NCBI RefSeq assembly: GCF_016654115.1
Contig: NZ_JAEQAZ010000085.1
Span: 1 to 60,119, forward strand
Reading direction: 5' to 3'
Length of the DNA: 60,119 bases
From: Streptomyces sp. MBT53
GTDB taxonomy: Bacteria > Actinomycetota > Actinomycetes > Streptomycetales > Streptomycetaceae
The notes under the pieces are model-generated. The model saw only the letters and a list, made by a program, of their open reading frames with translations. It ran no database searches and had not been told where the DNA came from. The translations under genes were made by a program, and so were the position numbers. Of the stretch, positions 1 to 8,309 are shown piece by piece (position 1 is the stretch's first letter; every line of letters begins with the position of its first letter).

Positions 1-59
1 GAATTCGCGTACTTCGCCGAGGTGGCGGCGCGCGCCATCTCGGCGAAGTACGCGAATTC
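1..59. repeat. Perfect 21-bp inverted repeat at the window edge
   Basis: Bases 1-21 are the exact reverse complement of bases 39-59, with a 17-nt loop. The outer ends are EcoRI sites (GAATTC). The repeat lies in the coding region of the LacI-family gene. Its innermost copy (39-59) encodes a family-like sequence, while the outer copy does not. A fold-back (snap-back) sequencing or assembly artefact at a contig end is the simplest explanation. Confidence 0.8.
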
Positions 60-356
60 GGTGAAGGTGAAAGGTTCATCCCCGTACGTCGTGACGGTCA
101 GGCCGATGAGGCCCGATTTCCCGGTACGGAGCGTGCGAGCCGCCGCGGAGGGGCGATAGCCCAGCCGGTCGGCCACTTCGCGGACATGGCGTCGGGTGGC
201 GTCCGGGAGCCGGCCCTTGCCGTTGAGGGCGTCGGAGACGGTCGTGATGGAGACTCCGGCCGCGGCGGCCACGTCTCTGATTCCCGCCCGGCCCGGCCGG
301 CTTCCTCGACGAGAGGTTTCCGCGCGGCTCACCTGGTGCTTCCCTGCTGCTGTCAT
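1..356 (-). CDS. LacI-family transcriptional regulator, N-terminal part (runs off window)
   Basis: Reading the minus strand from ATG at 356 gives an N-terminal LacI-type helix-turn-helix: a segment reading GIRDVAAAAGVSITTVSDAL, then a hinge-helix region rich in Arg/Ala (LGYRPSAAARTLRTGKSG) and the start of the periplasmic-binding-like domain (IGLTVTTYGDEPF). A GTG at 332 in the same frame is preceded by AGGGAAG and is an equally good start. LacI proteins are about 330-350 aa, so roughly two thirds is missing. The ligand cannot be inferred because the binding domain is absent. The last residues before the edge (TSAKYAN) do not continue as the family normally does and coincide with a fold-back repeat, so bases 1-38 should be treated with caution. 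Confidence 0.75.
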   Translation of the reverse strand, partial: MTAAGKHQVSRAETSRRGSRPGRAGIRDVAAAAGVSITTVSDALNGKGRLPDATRRHVREVADRLGYRPSAAARTLRTGKSGLIGLTVTTYGDEPFTFTEFAYFAEMARAATSAKYAN

Positions 357-787
357 GGCGAGCCGATAGTAGGGCTCATGCGGTGGGGTAGTGCGGACGC
401 ATATGCACGCGTTGACAGGCACGTTTCTGCAAGGTCAGGAAGGGTCAACTGCCTTAGAAACAAAGTCAGTTAAACGCTTCGATGGCATTACGTGACTTGT
501 CGGCGCGCATGGGCCTGCCAAGTCCCCGATGTTTCGAAGAGGTCTCAACTCACCTGTACGAGGGATGCGCGCCACGGCGCGAGCCACCAGCGCATAGATA
601 TATGTACAGCGCGCCCCCGGTTCGTGCGCCTTCGTGCGCTGTTGCCCCTGATGTGGATGTGACGTGTGAGACATTCCCGGGCGGCGTCCGCGGACCGCTC
701 GCCCGGACCGGACCTGTACGCGCCGGCGTCGAATCCTCATAAGGTGAGCAGTATTGAAATCCGGTGGTGGTCACAAGGAGGACTGCG
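357..787. other. 431-bp intergenic region between divergent lacI-type gene and hisC-like gene
   Basis: No credible gene is visible: open frames here lack actinobacterial third-position bias and ribosome binding sites. It must hold the divergent promoters. A TACTAT hexamer lies on the minus strand just upstream of the LacI-family start. GTTGAC at 410-415 and GTCAAC at 444-449 form a spaced inverted repeat that could be an operator. Short AT-rich segments (around 470-490 and 596-606) stand out against the local GC content. Confidence 0.5.
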
Positions 788-1867
788 GTGAGCGAGACGA
801 GCCCCAAGCTGCGCGCCGAGCTGGAGGGTATCCCCACCTACAAGCCGGGCAAGCCTGCCGCGGTGGACGGTCCGGTGGCCTACAAGCTGTCCTCCAACGA
901 GAACCCGTACCCGCCGCTGCCGGGTGTCATGGAGAGCGTGACGGCGGCCGCCGCGTCCTTCAACCGGTACCCGGACATGGCCTGCACCGGTCTGATGAAC
1001 GAGCTGGCGGAACGGTTCGGCGTCCCCGTCTCCCACCTGGCCACCGGCACCGGCTCGGTCGGCGTCGCCCAGCAGCTGATCCAGGCGACCGCCGGACCCG
1101 GCGACGAGGTCATGTACGCCTGGCGGTCCTTCGAGGCGTACCCGATCATCACGCGGATCAGCGGTGCCACGGCCGTGCAGGTGCCGTTGACCCCGGGCGA
1201 TGTGCACGACCTCGACGCGATGGCCGACGCCATCACCGACCGGACCCGGCTGATCTTCGTCTGCAACCCCAACAACCCGACGGGGACGGTCGTACGGCGG
1301 GCCGAGCTGGAGCGCTTCCTGGACCGGGTGCCCGGCGATGTGCTGGTCGTACTGGACGAGGCGTACCGGGAGTTCATCCGGGACCTGGAGGTGCCGGACG
1401 GCGTCCAGCTCTACCGCGACCGGCCGAACGTCTGCGTCCTGCGGACCTTCTCCAAGGCGTACGGCCTCGCCGGGCTGCGGGTCGGTTTCGCGATCGCGCA
1501 CGAGCCGGTGGCGGCGGCGCTGCGCAAGACGGCGGTGCCCTTCGGGGTGAGCCAGCTCGCGCAGGACGCGGCGGTCGCCTCGCTGCGCGCCGAGGACGAA
1601 CTGCTCGGCCGGGTCGGCTCGTTGGTGAGCGAGCGCACCCGTGTGGTCGACACGCTGCGCGCCCAGGGCTGGACGGTCCCGGAGACCCAGGCCAACTTCG
1701 TGTGGCTGCGGCTGGGGGAGCGCACGGTCGACTTCGCGGCGGTGTGCGACCAGGCGGGCGTGGTGGTGCGGCCGTTCGCGGGTGAGGGCGTGCGGATCAC
1801 GATCGGGGAGACCGAGGGCAACGACATCTTCCTGAAGGTGGCGGAGGGGTTCCGCAAGGAGCTGTAG
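788..1867 (+). CDS. hisC: Histidinol-phosphate aminotransferase-like PLP enzyme (HisC family)
   Basis: This 359-aa fold-type I aminotransferase would transfer amino groups from glutamate to histidinol phosphate, or to aromatic 2-oxo acids, in the cytoplasm. Visible motifs are SSNENPYPP near the N-terminus, CNPNNPTG in the middle and the PLP-lysine segment FSKAYGLAGLRVGF, followed by the C-terminal RPF..EGVRITIG block that binds phosphate-bearing substrate. GTG at 788 is chosen because a full AAGGAGG (775-781) lies 6 nt upstream; an upstream in-frame ATG at 764 lacks this. It stands outside any his operon and precedes the cytochrome bd genes, as in S. coelicolor where I recall it as a second HisC-like copy. 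It may be an aromatic (Pat-type) aminotransferase rather than the biosynthetic HisC. Confidence 0.85.
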   Translation: MSETSPKLRAELEGIPTYKPGKPAAVDGPVAYKLSSNENPYPPLPGVMESVTAAAASFNRYPDMACTGLMNELAERFGVPVSHLATGTGSVGVAQQLIQATAGPGDEVMYAWRSFEAYPIITRISGATAVQVPLTPGDVHDLDAMADAITDRTRLIFVCNPNNPTGTVVRRAELERFLDRVPGDVLVVLDEAYREFIRDLEVPDGVQLYRDRPNVCVLRTFSKAYGLAGLRVGFAIAHEPVAAALRKTAVPFGVSQLAQDAAVASLRAEDELLGRVGSLVSERTRVVDTLRAQGWTVPETQANFVWLRLGERTVDFAAVCDQAGVVVRPFAGEGVRITIGETEGNDIFLKVAEGFRKEL

Positions 1868-1931
1868 CGCAGCTGTAGCGCGGTCGTCGACGGGATCGTT
1901 TGTAACGAGTGACGTCAGGGGGGTTGCCTTA

Positions 1932-1964
1932 TGGGGACCCCCCTTCGTAATGGGACCCCCCTTC
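1932..1964. repeat. Short direct repeat upstream of cydA
   Basis: GGGACCCCCCTTC occurs twice in direct orientation within 33 bp, once following TAT and once following TAA. It lies between the hisC-like stop and the cydA promoter. The function is unknown; it could be part of the cydA control region or a duplication. Confidence 0.5.
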
Positions 1965-2001
1965 CTCGGTCGAAAATCGGTACGTCATAATAGCTTGTGA
2001 A

Positions 2002-2017
2002 TGTGAACGCGTTCACA
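2002..2017. promoter_or_regulatory. Rex operator (ROP) upstream of cydA
   Basis: TGTGAACGCGTTCACA is a perfect 16-bp palindrome matching the Streptomyces Rex consensus TGTGAAC-N2-GTTCACA. Rex is the NADH/NAD+ sensing repressor known to control cydABCD in S. coelicolor. The site lies 84 bp before the cydA start, just downstream of an AT-rich hexamer (CATAAT, 1985-1990) that could be the -10 element. High NADH under oxygen limitation would release Rex and induce the bd oxidase. Confidence 0.85.
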
Positions 2018-2101
2018 AGCGTGTCCCAGTTCGTCCCGTGATGTGTGCGACAAAAGGGGCAAACTGCCGCTGTACCACGGCGACATAAGGAGACCGACGA
2101 C

Positions 2102-3610
2102 GTGGAAATGGCTCTGGCGCCAGAGACACTGGCGCGATGGCAGTTCGGTATCACCACCGTCTACCACTTCCTGTTCGTCCCGCTGACGATCTCGCTCGCC
2201 GCTCTCACGGCCGGGCTGCAGACCGCGTGGGTGCGCACGGAGAAGGAGAAGTACCTCAGGGCCACCAAGTTCTGGGGCAAGCTCTTCCTGATCAACATCG
2301 CCATGGGTGTCGTCACGGGCATCGTGCAGGAGTTCCAGTTCGGCATGAACTGGTCCGCCTACTCGCGGTTCGTCGGCGACATCTTCGGGGCCCCGCTCGC
2401 CTTCGAGGCGCTGATCGCGTTCTTCTTCGAGTCCACCTTCATCGGGCTGTGGATCTTCGGCTGGGACAAGCTGCCCAAGCGGATCCACCTGGCCTGCATC
2501 TGGATGGTCTCGATCGGCACGATCCTCTCGGCGTACTTCATCCTCGCGGCCAACTCGTGGATGCAGCACCCCGTCGGCTACAGGATCAACAAGGCCAAGG
2601 GCCGTGCCGAACTCACCGACTTCTGGCACGTGCTGACCCAGAACACCGCGCTCGCGCAGGCCTTCCACACGCTCTCCGCGTCCTTCCTGACCGGCGGCGC
2701 GTTCATGGTCGGCATCGCGGGCTTCCACCTGTACCGCAAGAAGCACATCTCCGTGATGAAGACCTCGCTGCGGCTGGGCCTGATCACCGTCACCATCGCC
2801 GGTCTGCTCACCGCTGTCAGCGGTGACACCCTCGGCAAGGTCATGTTCAAGCAGCAGCCGATGAAGATGGCCTCCGCCGAAGCCCTGTGGGACGGCCAGG
2901 ACTCGGCACCCTTCTCGATCTTCGCCTACGGCGATGTCAGCAAGGGCCACAACACCGTCGAACTCTCGATCCCCGGGATACTGTCGTTCCTCGCCGACGA
3001 CGACTTCAGCTCCTACGTCCCCGGCATCAACGACACCAACAAGGCCGAGCAGGCCAAGTACGGTCCCGGCGACTACCGGCCCATCATCCCCGTCACCTTC
3101 TGGGCGTTCCGCTGGATGATCGGCTTCGGCATGGCGTCCTTCGCCATCGGAGTGGCCGGACTCTGGCTGACCCGCAAGAAGTTCATGCTGCCCCAGCATC
3201 TGCGGGTGGGCGACGACGAGGTCCCGAACGTGGTCCTCTTCAAGAAGAAGGCCCTGGGCCCGAAGCTCACCAAGCTCTACTGGCTGGTGTCCATCTGGAC
3301 CCTCGGCTTCCCCCTCATCGCCAACTCCTGGGGCTGGATCTTCACCGAGATGGGCCGCCAGCCCTGGGTCGTGTACGGCCTCTTCCAGACCCGTGACGCC
3401 GTCTCCCCCAGCGTCTCCCAGGGCGAGGTCCTCACCTCGATGATCGTCTTCACCTCGCTCTACGCGATCCTCGCCGTCATCGAGGTCAAGCTGCTCGCGA
3501 AGTACGTCAAGGCCGGCCCGCCCGAGCTCACCGAGGCCGACCTCAACCCGCCCACGAAGATCGGCGGCGACTCCCAGGACGCCGACAAGCCGATGGCCTT
3601 CTCGTACTAG
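2102..3610 (+). CDS. cydA: Cytochrome bd ubiquinol/menaquinol oxidase subunit I
   Basis: This 502-aa polytopic membrane protein carries the haems of cytochrome bd, the high-affinity terminal oxidase that reduces O2 with menaquinol electrons. The N-terminus (LARWQFGITTVYHFLF) contains the conserved His (about residue 22), equivalent to the haem b595/d ligand, and the signature GRQPW lies in MGRQPWVVYG near residue 420. The short loop between helices 6 and 7 resembles the short-Q-loop class. GTG at 2102 follows AAGGAG (2087-2092) by 9 nt, so it is favoured over ATG at 2108. It is the first gene of cydA-cydB-cydCD and is probably Rex-controlled through the palindrome at 2002-2017. The length is normal for the family. 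Confidence 0.96.
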   Translation: MEMALAPETLARWQFGITTVYHFLFVPLTISLAALTAGLQTAWVRTEKEKYLRATKFWGKLFLINIAMGVVTGIVQEFQFGMNWSAYSRFVGDIFGAPLAFEALIAFFFESTFIGLWIFGWDKLPKRIHLACIWMVSIGTILSAYFILAANSWMQHPVGYRINKAKGRAELTDFWHVLTQNTALAQAFHTLSASFLTGGAFMVGIAGFHLYRKKHISVMKTSLRLGLITVTIAGLLTAVSGDTLGKVMFKQQPMKMASAEALWDGQDSAPFSIFAYGDVSKGHNTVELSIPGILSFLADDDFSSYVPGINDTNKAEQAKYGPGDYRPIIPVTFWAFRWMIGFGMASFAIGVAGLWLTRKKFMLPQHLRVGDDEVPNVVLFKKKALGPKLTKLYWLVSIWTLGFPLIANSWGWIFTEMGRQPWVVYGLFQTRDAVSPSVSQGEVLTSMIVFTSLYAILAVIEVKLLAKYVKAGPPELTEADLNPPTKIGGDSQDADKPMAFSY

Positions 3611-3631
3611 GCCGAGGGAGCTGCAACAGTC

Positions 3632-4636
<1,005 letters not shown>

Positions 4637-4678
4637 GTCCGAGCGCTGAGTCCGAGCATTGAGTCCGACTTGGGGCAT

Positions 4679-4692
4679 GTTTCACGTGAAAC
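4679..4692. promoter_or_regulatory. parS centromere site 1
   Basis: GTTTCACGTGAAAC is an exact match to the Streptomyces parS consensus bound by ParB. Here it sits at the centre of a 26-bp perfect palindrome (about 4673-4698) in the cydB-cydCD gap. ParB nucleates on such origin-proximal sites to form the segrosome that segregates chromosomes during sporulation. Because of the extended symmetry it could also form a hairpin in the cyd transcript. Confidence 0.85.
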
Positions 4693-4745
4693 ATGCCCCC
4701 CTCGGGGCCGGCCGAGAAGTCCGGACCTCCCGATGAAGAGGGTGT

Positions 4746-4759
4746 GTTTCACGTGAAAC
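4746..4759. promoter_or_regulatory. parS centromere site 2, overlapping the cydCD start codon
   Basis: This is a second exact GTTTCACGTGAAAC, 67 bp from site 1 (centre to centre). The likely GTG initiation codon of cydCD (4753-4755) lies inside the palindrome, and the site encodes the F-H-V-K residues if translation begins at the earlier GTG (4744). ParB binding here would cover the cydCD translation start region. Confidence 0.85.
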
Positions 4760-7700
4760 CAATCGACCCACGGCTACTCCGATACGCCCGCGCCACCCGC
4801 CTCTTCCTGATGGCGGTCGTCGGCCTGGGAGCTGTCGGGGCGCTGCTGGTCATCGCCCAGGCGATGCTCATCGCCGAGGTCGTGGTCGGCGCGTTCCAGC
4901 ACGGCAAGTCCGTGAGCGAACTCGGCACTCCCCTGCTGCTGTTGGTCGCCGTCGCGGCTGGCCGTGCCCTGGTCTCCTGGCTCACCGAACTCGCAGCCCA
5001 CCGCGCCAGCGCCTCCGTGAAGTCGGAACTACGACGACGGCTGCTGGAGCATTCCGTGGAACTGGGCCCCGGTTGGCTGAGCGGACAGCGGACCGGCTCG
5101 CTGGTCGCCCTCGCCACCCGTGGGGTCGACGCCCTCGACGACTACTTCTCGCGCTATCTCCCGCAGTTGGGGCTCGCGGTGGTCGTCCCGGTGGCGGTGC
5201 TGGCGCGGATCGTCACCGAGGACTGGGTCTCGGCGGCGATCATCGTCGGCACCCTGCCCCTCATCCCGCTCTTCATGGTGATGATCGGCTGGGCCACGCA
5301 GTCCCGGATGGACCGTCAGTGGCAGTTGCTGTCCCGGCTCTCCGGGCACTTCCTGGACGTGGTCGCGGGGCTGCCGACCCTGAAGGTGTTCGGCCGGGCC
5401 AAGGCGCAGGCCGAGTCGATCCGGCGGATCACCGGCGAGTACCGCCAGGCGACCATGCGGACTCTGCGGATCGCCTTCGTCTCCTCCTTCGCGCTGGAAC
5501 TCCTGGCCACCCTCTCCGTGGCCCTGGTCGCCGTGACGATCGGCATGCGGCTCGTCCACGGCGACATGGACCTCTACATCGGTCTCGTCGTCCTCGTCCT
5601 GGCCCCCGAGGCGTATCTGCCGCTGCGCCAGGTCGGCGCGCAGTACCACGCGGCGGCGGAGGGCCTCGCGGCGGCCGAGGAGATTTTCGCGGTCCTGGAG
5701 ACACCGGTGCCGGCCTCGGGCACCACCGAAGCACCCTCCGACGCCCTGGCCTTCGAGGGTGTGACGGTCCGCTATCCCGGGCGGTCCGTGGACGCTGTGT
5801 CGGACGTGTCCTTCACCGTGGAACCCGGCGAGACGGTCGCCCTCGTAGGACCGAGTGGTTCGGGCAAGTCCACATTGCTGAACGCCCTGTTGGGGTTCGT
5901 GCGGCCCGTCGAGGGCCGGGTGTGCGTCGGGGGAGTCGATCTCACCGACGCCGACCTGGAGCGGTGGCGGTCGCGGATCGCCTGGGTGCCGCAACACCCG
6001 CAGCTGTACGCCGGGACGATCGCCGAGAACGTACGGCTGGCCCGGCCCGACGCCGACGACACCGCCGTACGGCGGGCGTTGGCCGACGCAGGTGCCCTGG
6101 AGTTCGTGGACGCGTTGCCCGAGGGCATCGGGAGTGTGCTCGGTGAGGACGGGGCCGGACTGTCCGCCGGGCAGCGGCAGCGGCTCGCGCTGGCCCGGGC
6201 CTTCCTCGCCGACCGTCCTGTCCTGCTCCTCGACGAGCCGACGGCCGCGTTGGACGGAGCGACCGAGGCCGAAGTGGTCGAGGCGGTACGGCGGTTGGCG
6301 GTCGGGCGGACCGTCCTGCTCGTGGTGCACCGGCCGGCCCTGCTGGCGGTGGCGGACCGGGTGGTGCGGGTGACGGAGGGCGAGGCGGTGGTTCGCGCGG
6401 AGACGGAGACCGTGCCGACGGTCGCCGGTACGAGCCCGGAGGCGACGGTGAGTTCCGTGGCCGTCGACGAGCCCGAGACACGGCTCGCCGCACACAAGGG
6501 CAGCGTCCTCTCCCGCGTCCGTGCGATGTCCGGTGCCCGGCGTGGCCGCCTCGCCCTGGCGCTGCTGCTCGGAAGTCTCGCGCTGGGCAGTGCGGTTGGG
6601 CTCATGGCCACTTCCGGGTGGCTGATCTCGCGGGCCTCGCAGCAGCCGCCCGTGCTGTATCTGATGGTGGCGGTGACGGCGACCCGGGCCTTCGGGATCG
6701 GTCGGGCCGTGTTCCGGTACGCGGAGCGGCTGGTGTCGCACGACGCGGTGCTGCGGATGCTGGCCGACACCCGGGTCGCCGTCTACCGGCGCCTCGAACG
6801 GCTGGCGCCCGCCGGCCTGCGCGACACCCGGCGAGGGGATCTCCTCTCCCGGCTCGTCGCCGACGTGGACGCGCTCCAGGACTACTGGCTGCGCTGGTTG
6901 CTGCCCGCCGGGGTCGCGGCCGGCGTCTCCGCGGCGACGGTCGGCTTCACTGCCTGGCTGCTGCCCGAGGCCGGTGCCGTGCTCGCGGTCGGTCTCCTCG
7001 CGGCCGGCGTAGGTGTCCCCCTCGTCACCGCTGCCGTGGCCCGGCGCGCCGAACGACGGCTGGCCCCGGCCCGCGGTGCGCTCGCCACCCGCGTGACCGA
7101 ACTGCTCACCGGTACGGCCGAGTTGACGGTCGCCGGCGCGCTGCCCGCCCGTACCGCCGAGGCCCGACGTGCGGACGGCGTCCTCACCCGGATCGCCTCC
7201 CGTGCCGCCACCGCCACTGCCCTCGGCGACGGCCTCACCGCCCTGATCTCCGGCCTGACCGTCGCCGCCACCGCACTCGTGGCAGCGCAGGCCGTCGCCG
7301 CGGGACGGCTCAGTGGTGTGCTGACGGCCGTCGTCGTCCTCACCCCGCTCGCCGCCTTCGAGGCCGTCCTCGGACTGCCTCTCGCCGTGCAGTACCGGCA
7401 GCGGGTCCGCAAGAGCGCGGAGCGTGTGTACGAGATCCTGGACGCCCCCGAGCCCGTACGGGAACCGGAACGGCCCCGCCAGGCGCCCGCGACGCCCTTC
7501 CCGCTCGTGGTGCAGGGACTGGCCGCCCGGCACACCGGGCAGGACCGGGACGCGCTCGCCGGGCTCGACCTCACGCTGGAGAAGGGGCGCCGGGTCGCCG
7601 TGGTCGGGTCCTCCGGGTCCGGCAAGACGACGCTGGCACAGGTGCTGCTGCGCTTCCTGGACGCGGACGCCGGTTCGTACACGCTGGCCGGCGTGGACGC

Positions 7701-8247
7701 GTACGCCCTGGACGGCGACGACGTACGACGGCTCGTCGGGCTGTGTGCCCAGGACGCGCACCTCTTCGACAGTTCGGTGCGCGAGAACCTGCTGCTGGCG
7801 AGGAAGGACGCGACCGAGGACGAGCTGCGGGTCGCGCTGGAGCGGGCCCGGCTGCTCGACTGGGCCGACGGGCTGCCCGCCGGACTGGACACGCTCGTCG
7901 GTGAGCACGGGGCGCGGCTGTCCGGCGGGCAGCGGCAGCGGCTGGCCCTGGCCCGTGCGCTGCTCGCCGACTTCCCGGTGCTCGTGCTCGACGAGCCCGC
8001 CGAGCACCTGGACCTGGCGACCGCCGACGCGCTCACCGCGGATCTGCTGGCCGCCACGGAGGGCCGTACGACCCTGCTGATCACGCACCGGCTGGCGGGA
8101 CTCGAGGACGTGGACGAGGTGATCGTGCTGGACGAGGGACGGGTCGTGCAGCGGGGACCGTACGCCGAACTGGTCCTGGCGGACGGGCCGTTGCGGGGGA
8201 TGGCGGAGCGGGAGGCGGAGTCGGAGCTGTTGGTGGCGGCCGGGTAG
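4753..8247 (+). CDS. cydCD: Fused CydD-CydC ABC transporter (thiol exporter for cytochrome bd assembly)
   Basis: This 1164-aa fusion carries two ABC-exporter halves in one chain, as is typical in Streptomyces. CydDC exports glutathione/cysteine-type reductants and is needed for haem d insertion into CydAB. Each half has six predicted transmembrane helices followed by an ATPase: Walker A GPSGSGKST near residue 366 with signature LSAGQRQR near 469, and Walker A GSSGSGKTT near 952 with signature LSGGQRQR near 1055. The second Walker B is followed by DEPAEHLD, which keeps the catalytic Glu. GTG at 4753 is preferred, as GAGG lies about 11 nt upstream; GTG at 4744 would add MFH. Streptomyces lacks glutathione, so cysteine or a mycothiol precursor is the likelier cargo (inference). 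Confidence 0.93.
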   Translation: MKPIDPRLLRYARATRLFLMAVVGLGAVGALLVIAQAMLIAEVVVGAFQHGKSVSELGTPLLLLVAVAAGRALVSWLTELAAHRASASVKSELRRRLLEHSVELGPGWLSGQRTGSLVALATRGVDALDDYFSRYLPQLGLAVVVPVAVLARIVTEDWVSAAIIVGTLPLIPLFMVMIGWATQSRMDRQWQLLSRLSGHFLDVVAGLPTLKVFGRAKAQAESIRRITGEYRQATMRTLRIAFVSSFALELLATLSVALVAVTIGMRLVHGDMDLYIGLVVLVLAPEAYLPLRQVGAQYHAAAEGLAAAEEIFAVLETPVPASGTTEAPSDALAFEGVTVRYPGRSVDAVSDVSFTVEPGETVALVGPSGSGKSTLLNALLGFVRPVEGRVCVGGVDLTDADLERWRSRIAWVPQHPQLYAGTIAENVRLARPDADDTAVRRALADAGALEFVDALPEGIGSVLGEDGAGLSAGQRQRLALARAFLADRPVLLLDEPTAALDGATEAEVVEAVRRLAVGRTVLLVVHRPALLAVADRVVRVTEGEAVVRAETETVPTVAGTSPEATVSSVAVDEPETRLAAHKGSVLSRVRAMSGARRGRLALALLLGSLALGSAVGLMATSGWLISRASQQPPVLYLMVAVTATRAFGIGRAVFRYAERLVSHDAVLRMLADTRVAVYRRLERLAPAGLRDTRRGDLLSRLVADVDALQDYWLRWLLPAGVAAGVSAATVGFTAWLLPEAGAVLAVGLLAAGVGVPLVTAAVARRAERRLAPARGALATRVTELLTGTAELTVAGALPARTAEARRADGVLTRIASRAATATALGDGLTALISGLTVAATALVAAQAVAAGRLSGVLTAVVVLTPLAAFEAVLGLPLAVQYRQRVRKSAERVYEILDAPEPVREPERPRQAPATPFPLVVQGLAARHTGQDRDALAGLDLTLEKGRRVAVVGSSGSGKTTLAQVLLRFLDADAGSYTLAGVDAYALDGDDVRRLVGLCAQDAHLFDSSVRENLLLARKDATEDELRVALERARLLDWADGLPAGLDTLVGEHGARLSGGQRQRLALARALLADFPVLVLDEPAEHLDLATADALTADLLAATEGRTTLLITHRLAGLEDVDEVIVLDEGRVVQRGPYAELVLADGPLRGMAEREAESELLVAAG

Positions 8248-8297
8248 GGAGCCCCGGTCGCCACCATGCTCGACTTTCGGTGACAAAGGGGACTTAT

Positions 8298-8303
8298 TAG
8301 GCT
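8298..8303 (+). promoter_or_regulatory. Probable -10 element of a leaderless promoter
   Basis: TAGGCT ends 6 nt before the ATG at 8310, and there is no Shine-Dalgarno sequence between them. Transcription would start at or next to the A of the start codon, as in leaderless actinobacterial mRNAs. Confidence 0.5.
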
Positions 8304-8309
8304 CGGGGT

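Noticed and set aside
411..416. TTGACA as -35 element of the hisC-like gene
   Set aside because: There is no acceptable -10 hexamer 16-19 bp downstream, and the site is 370 bp before the gene.
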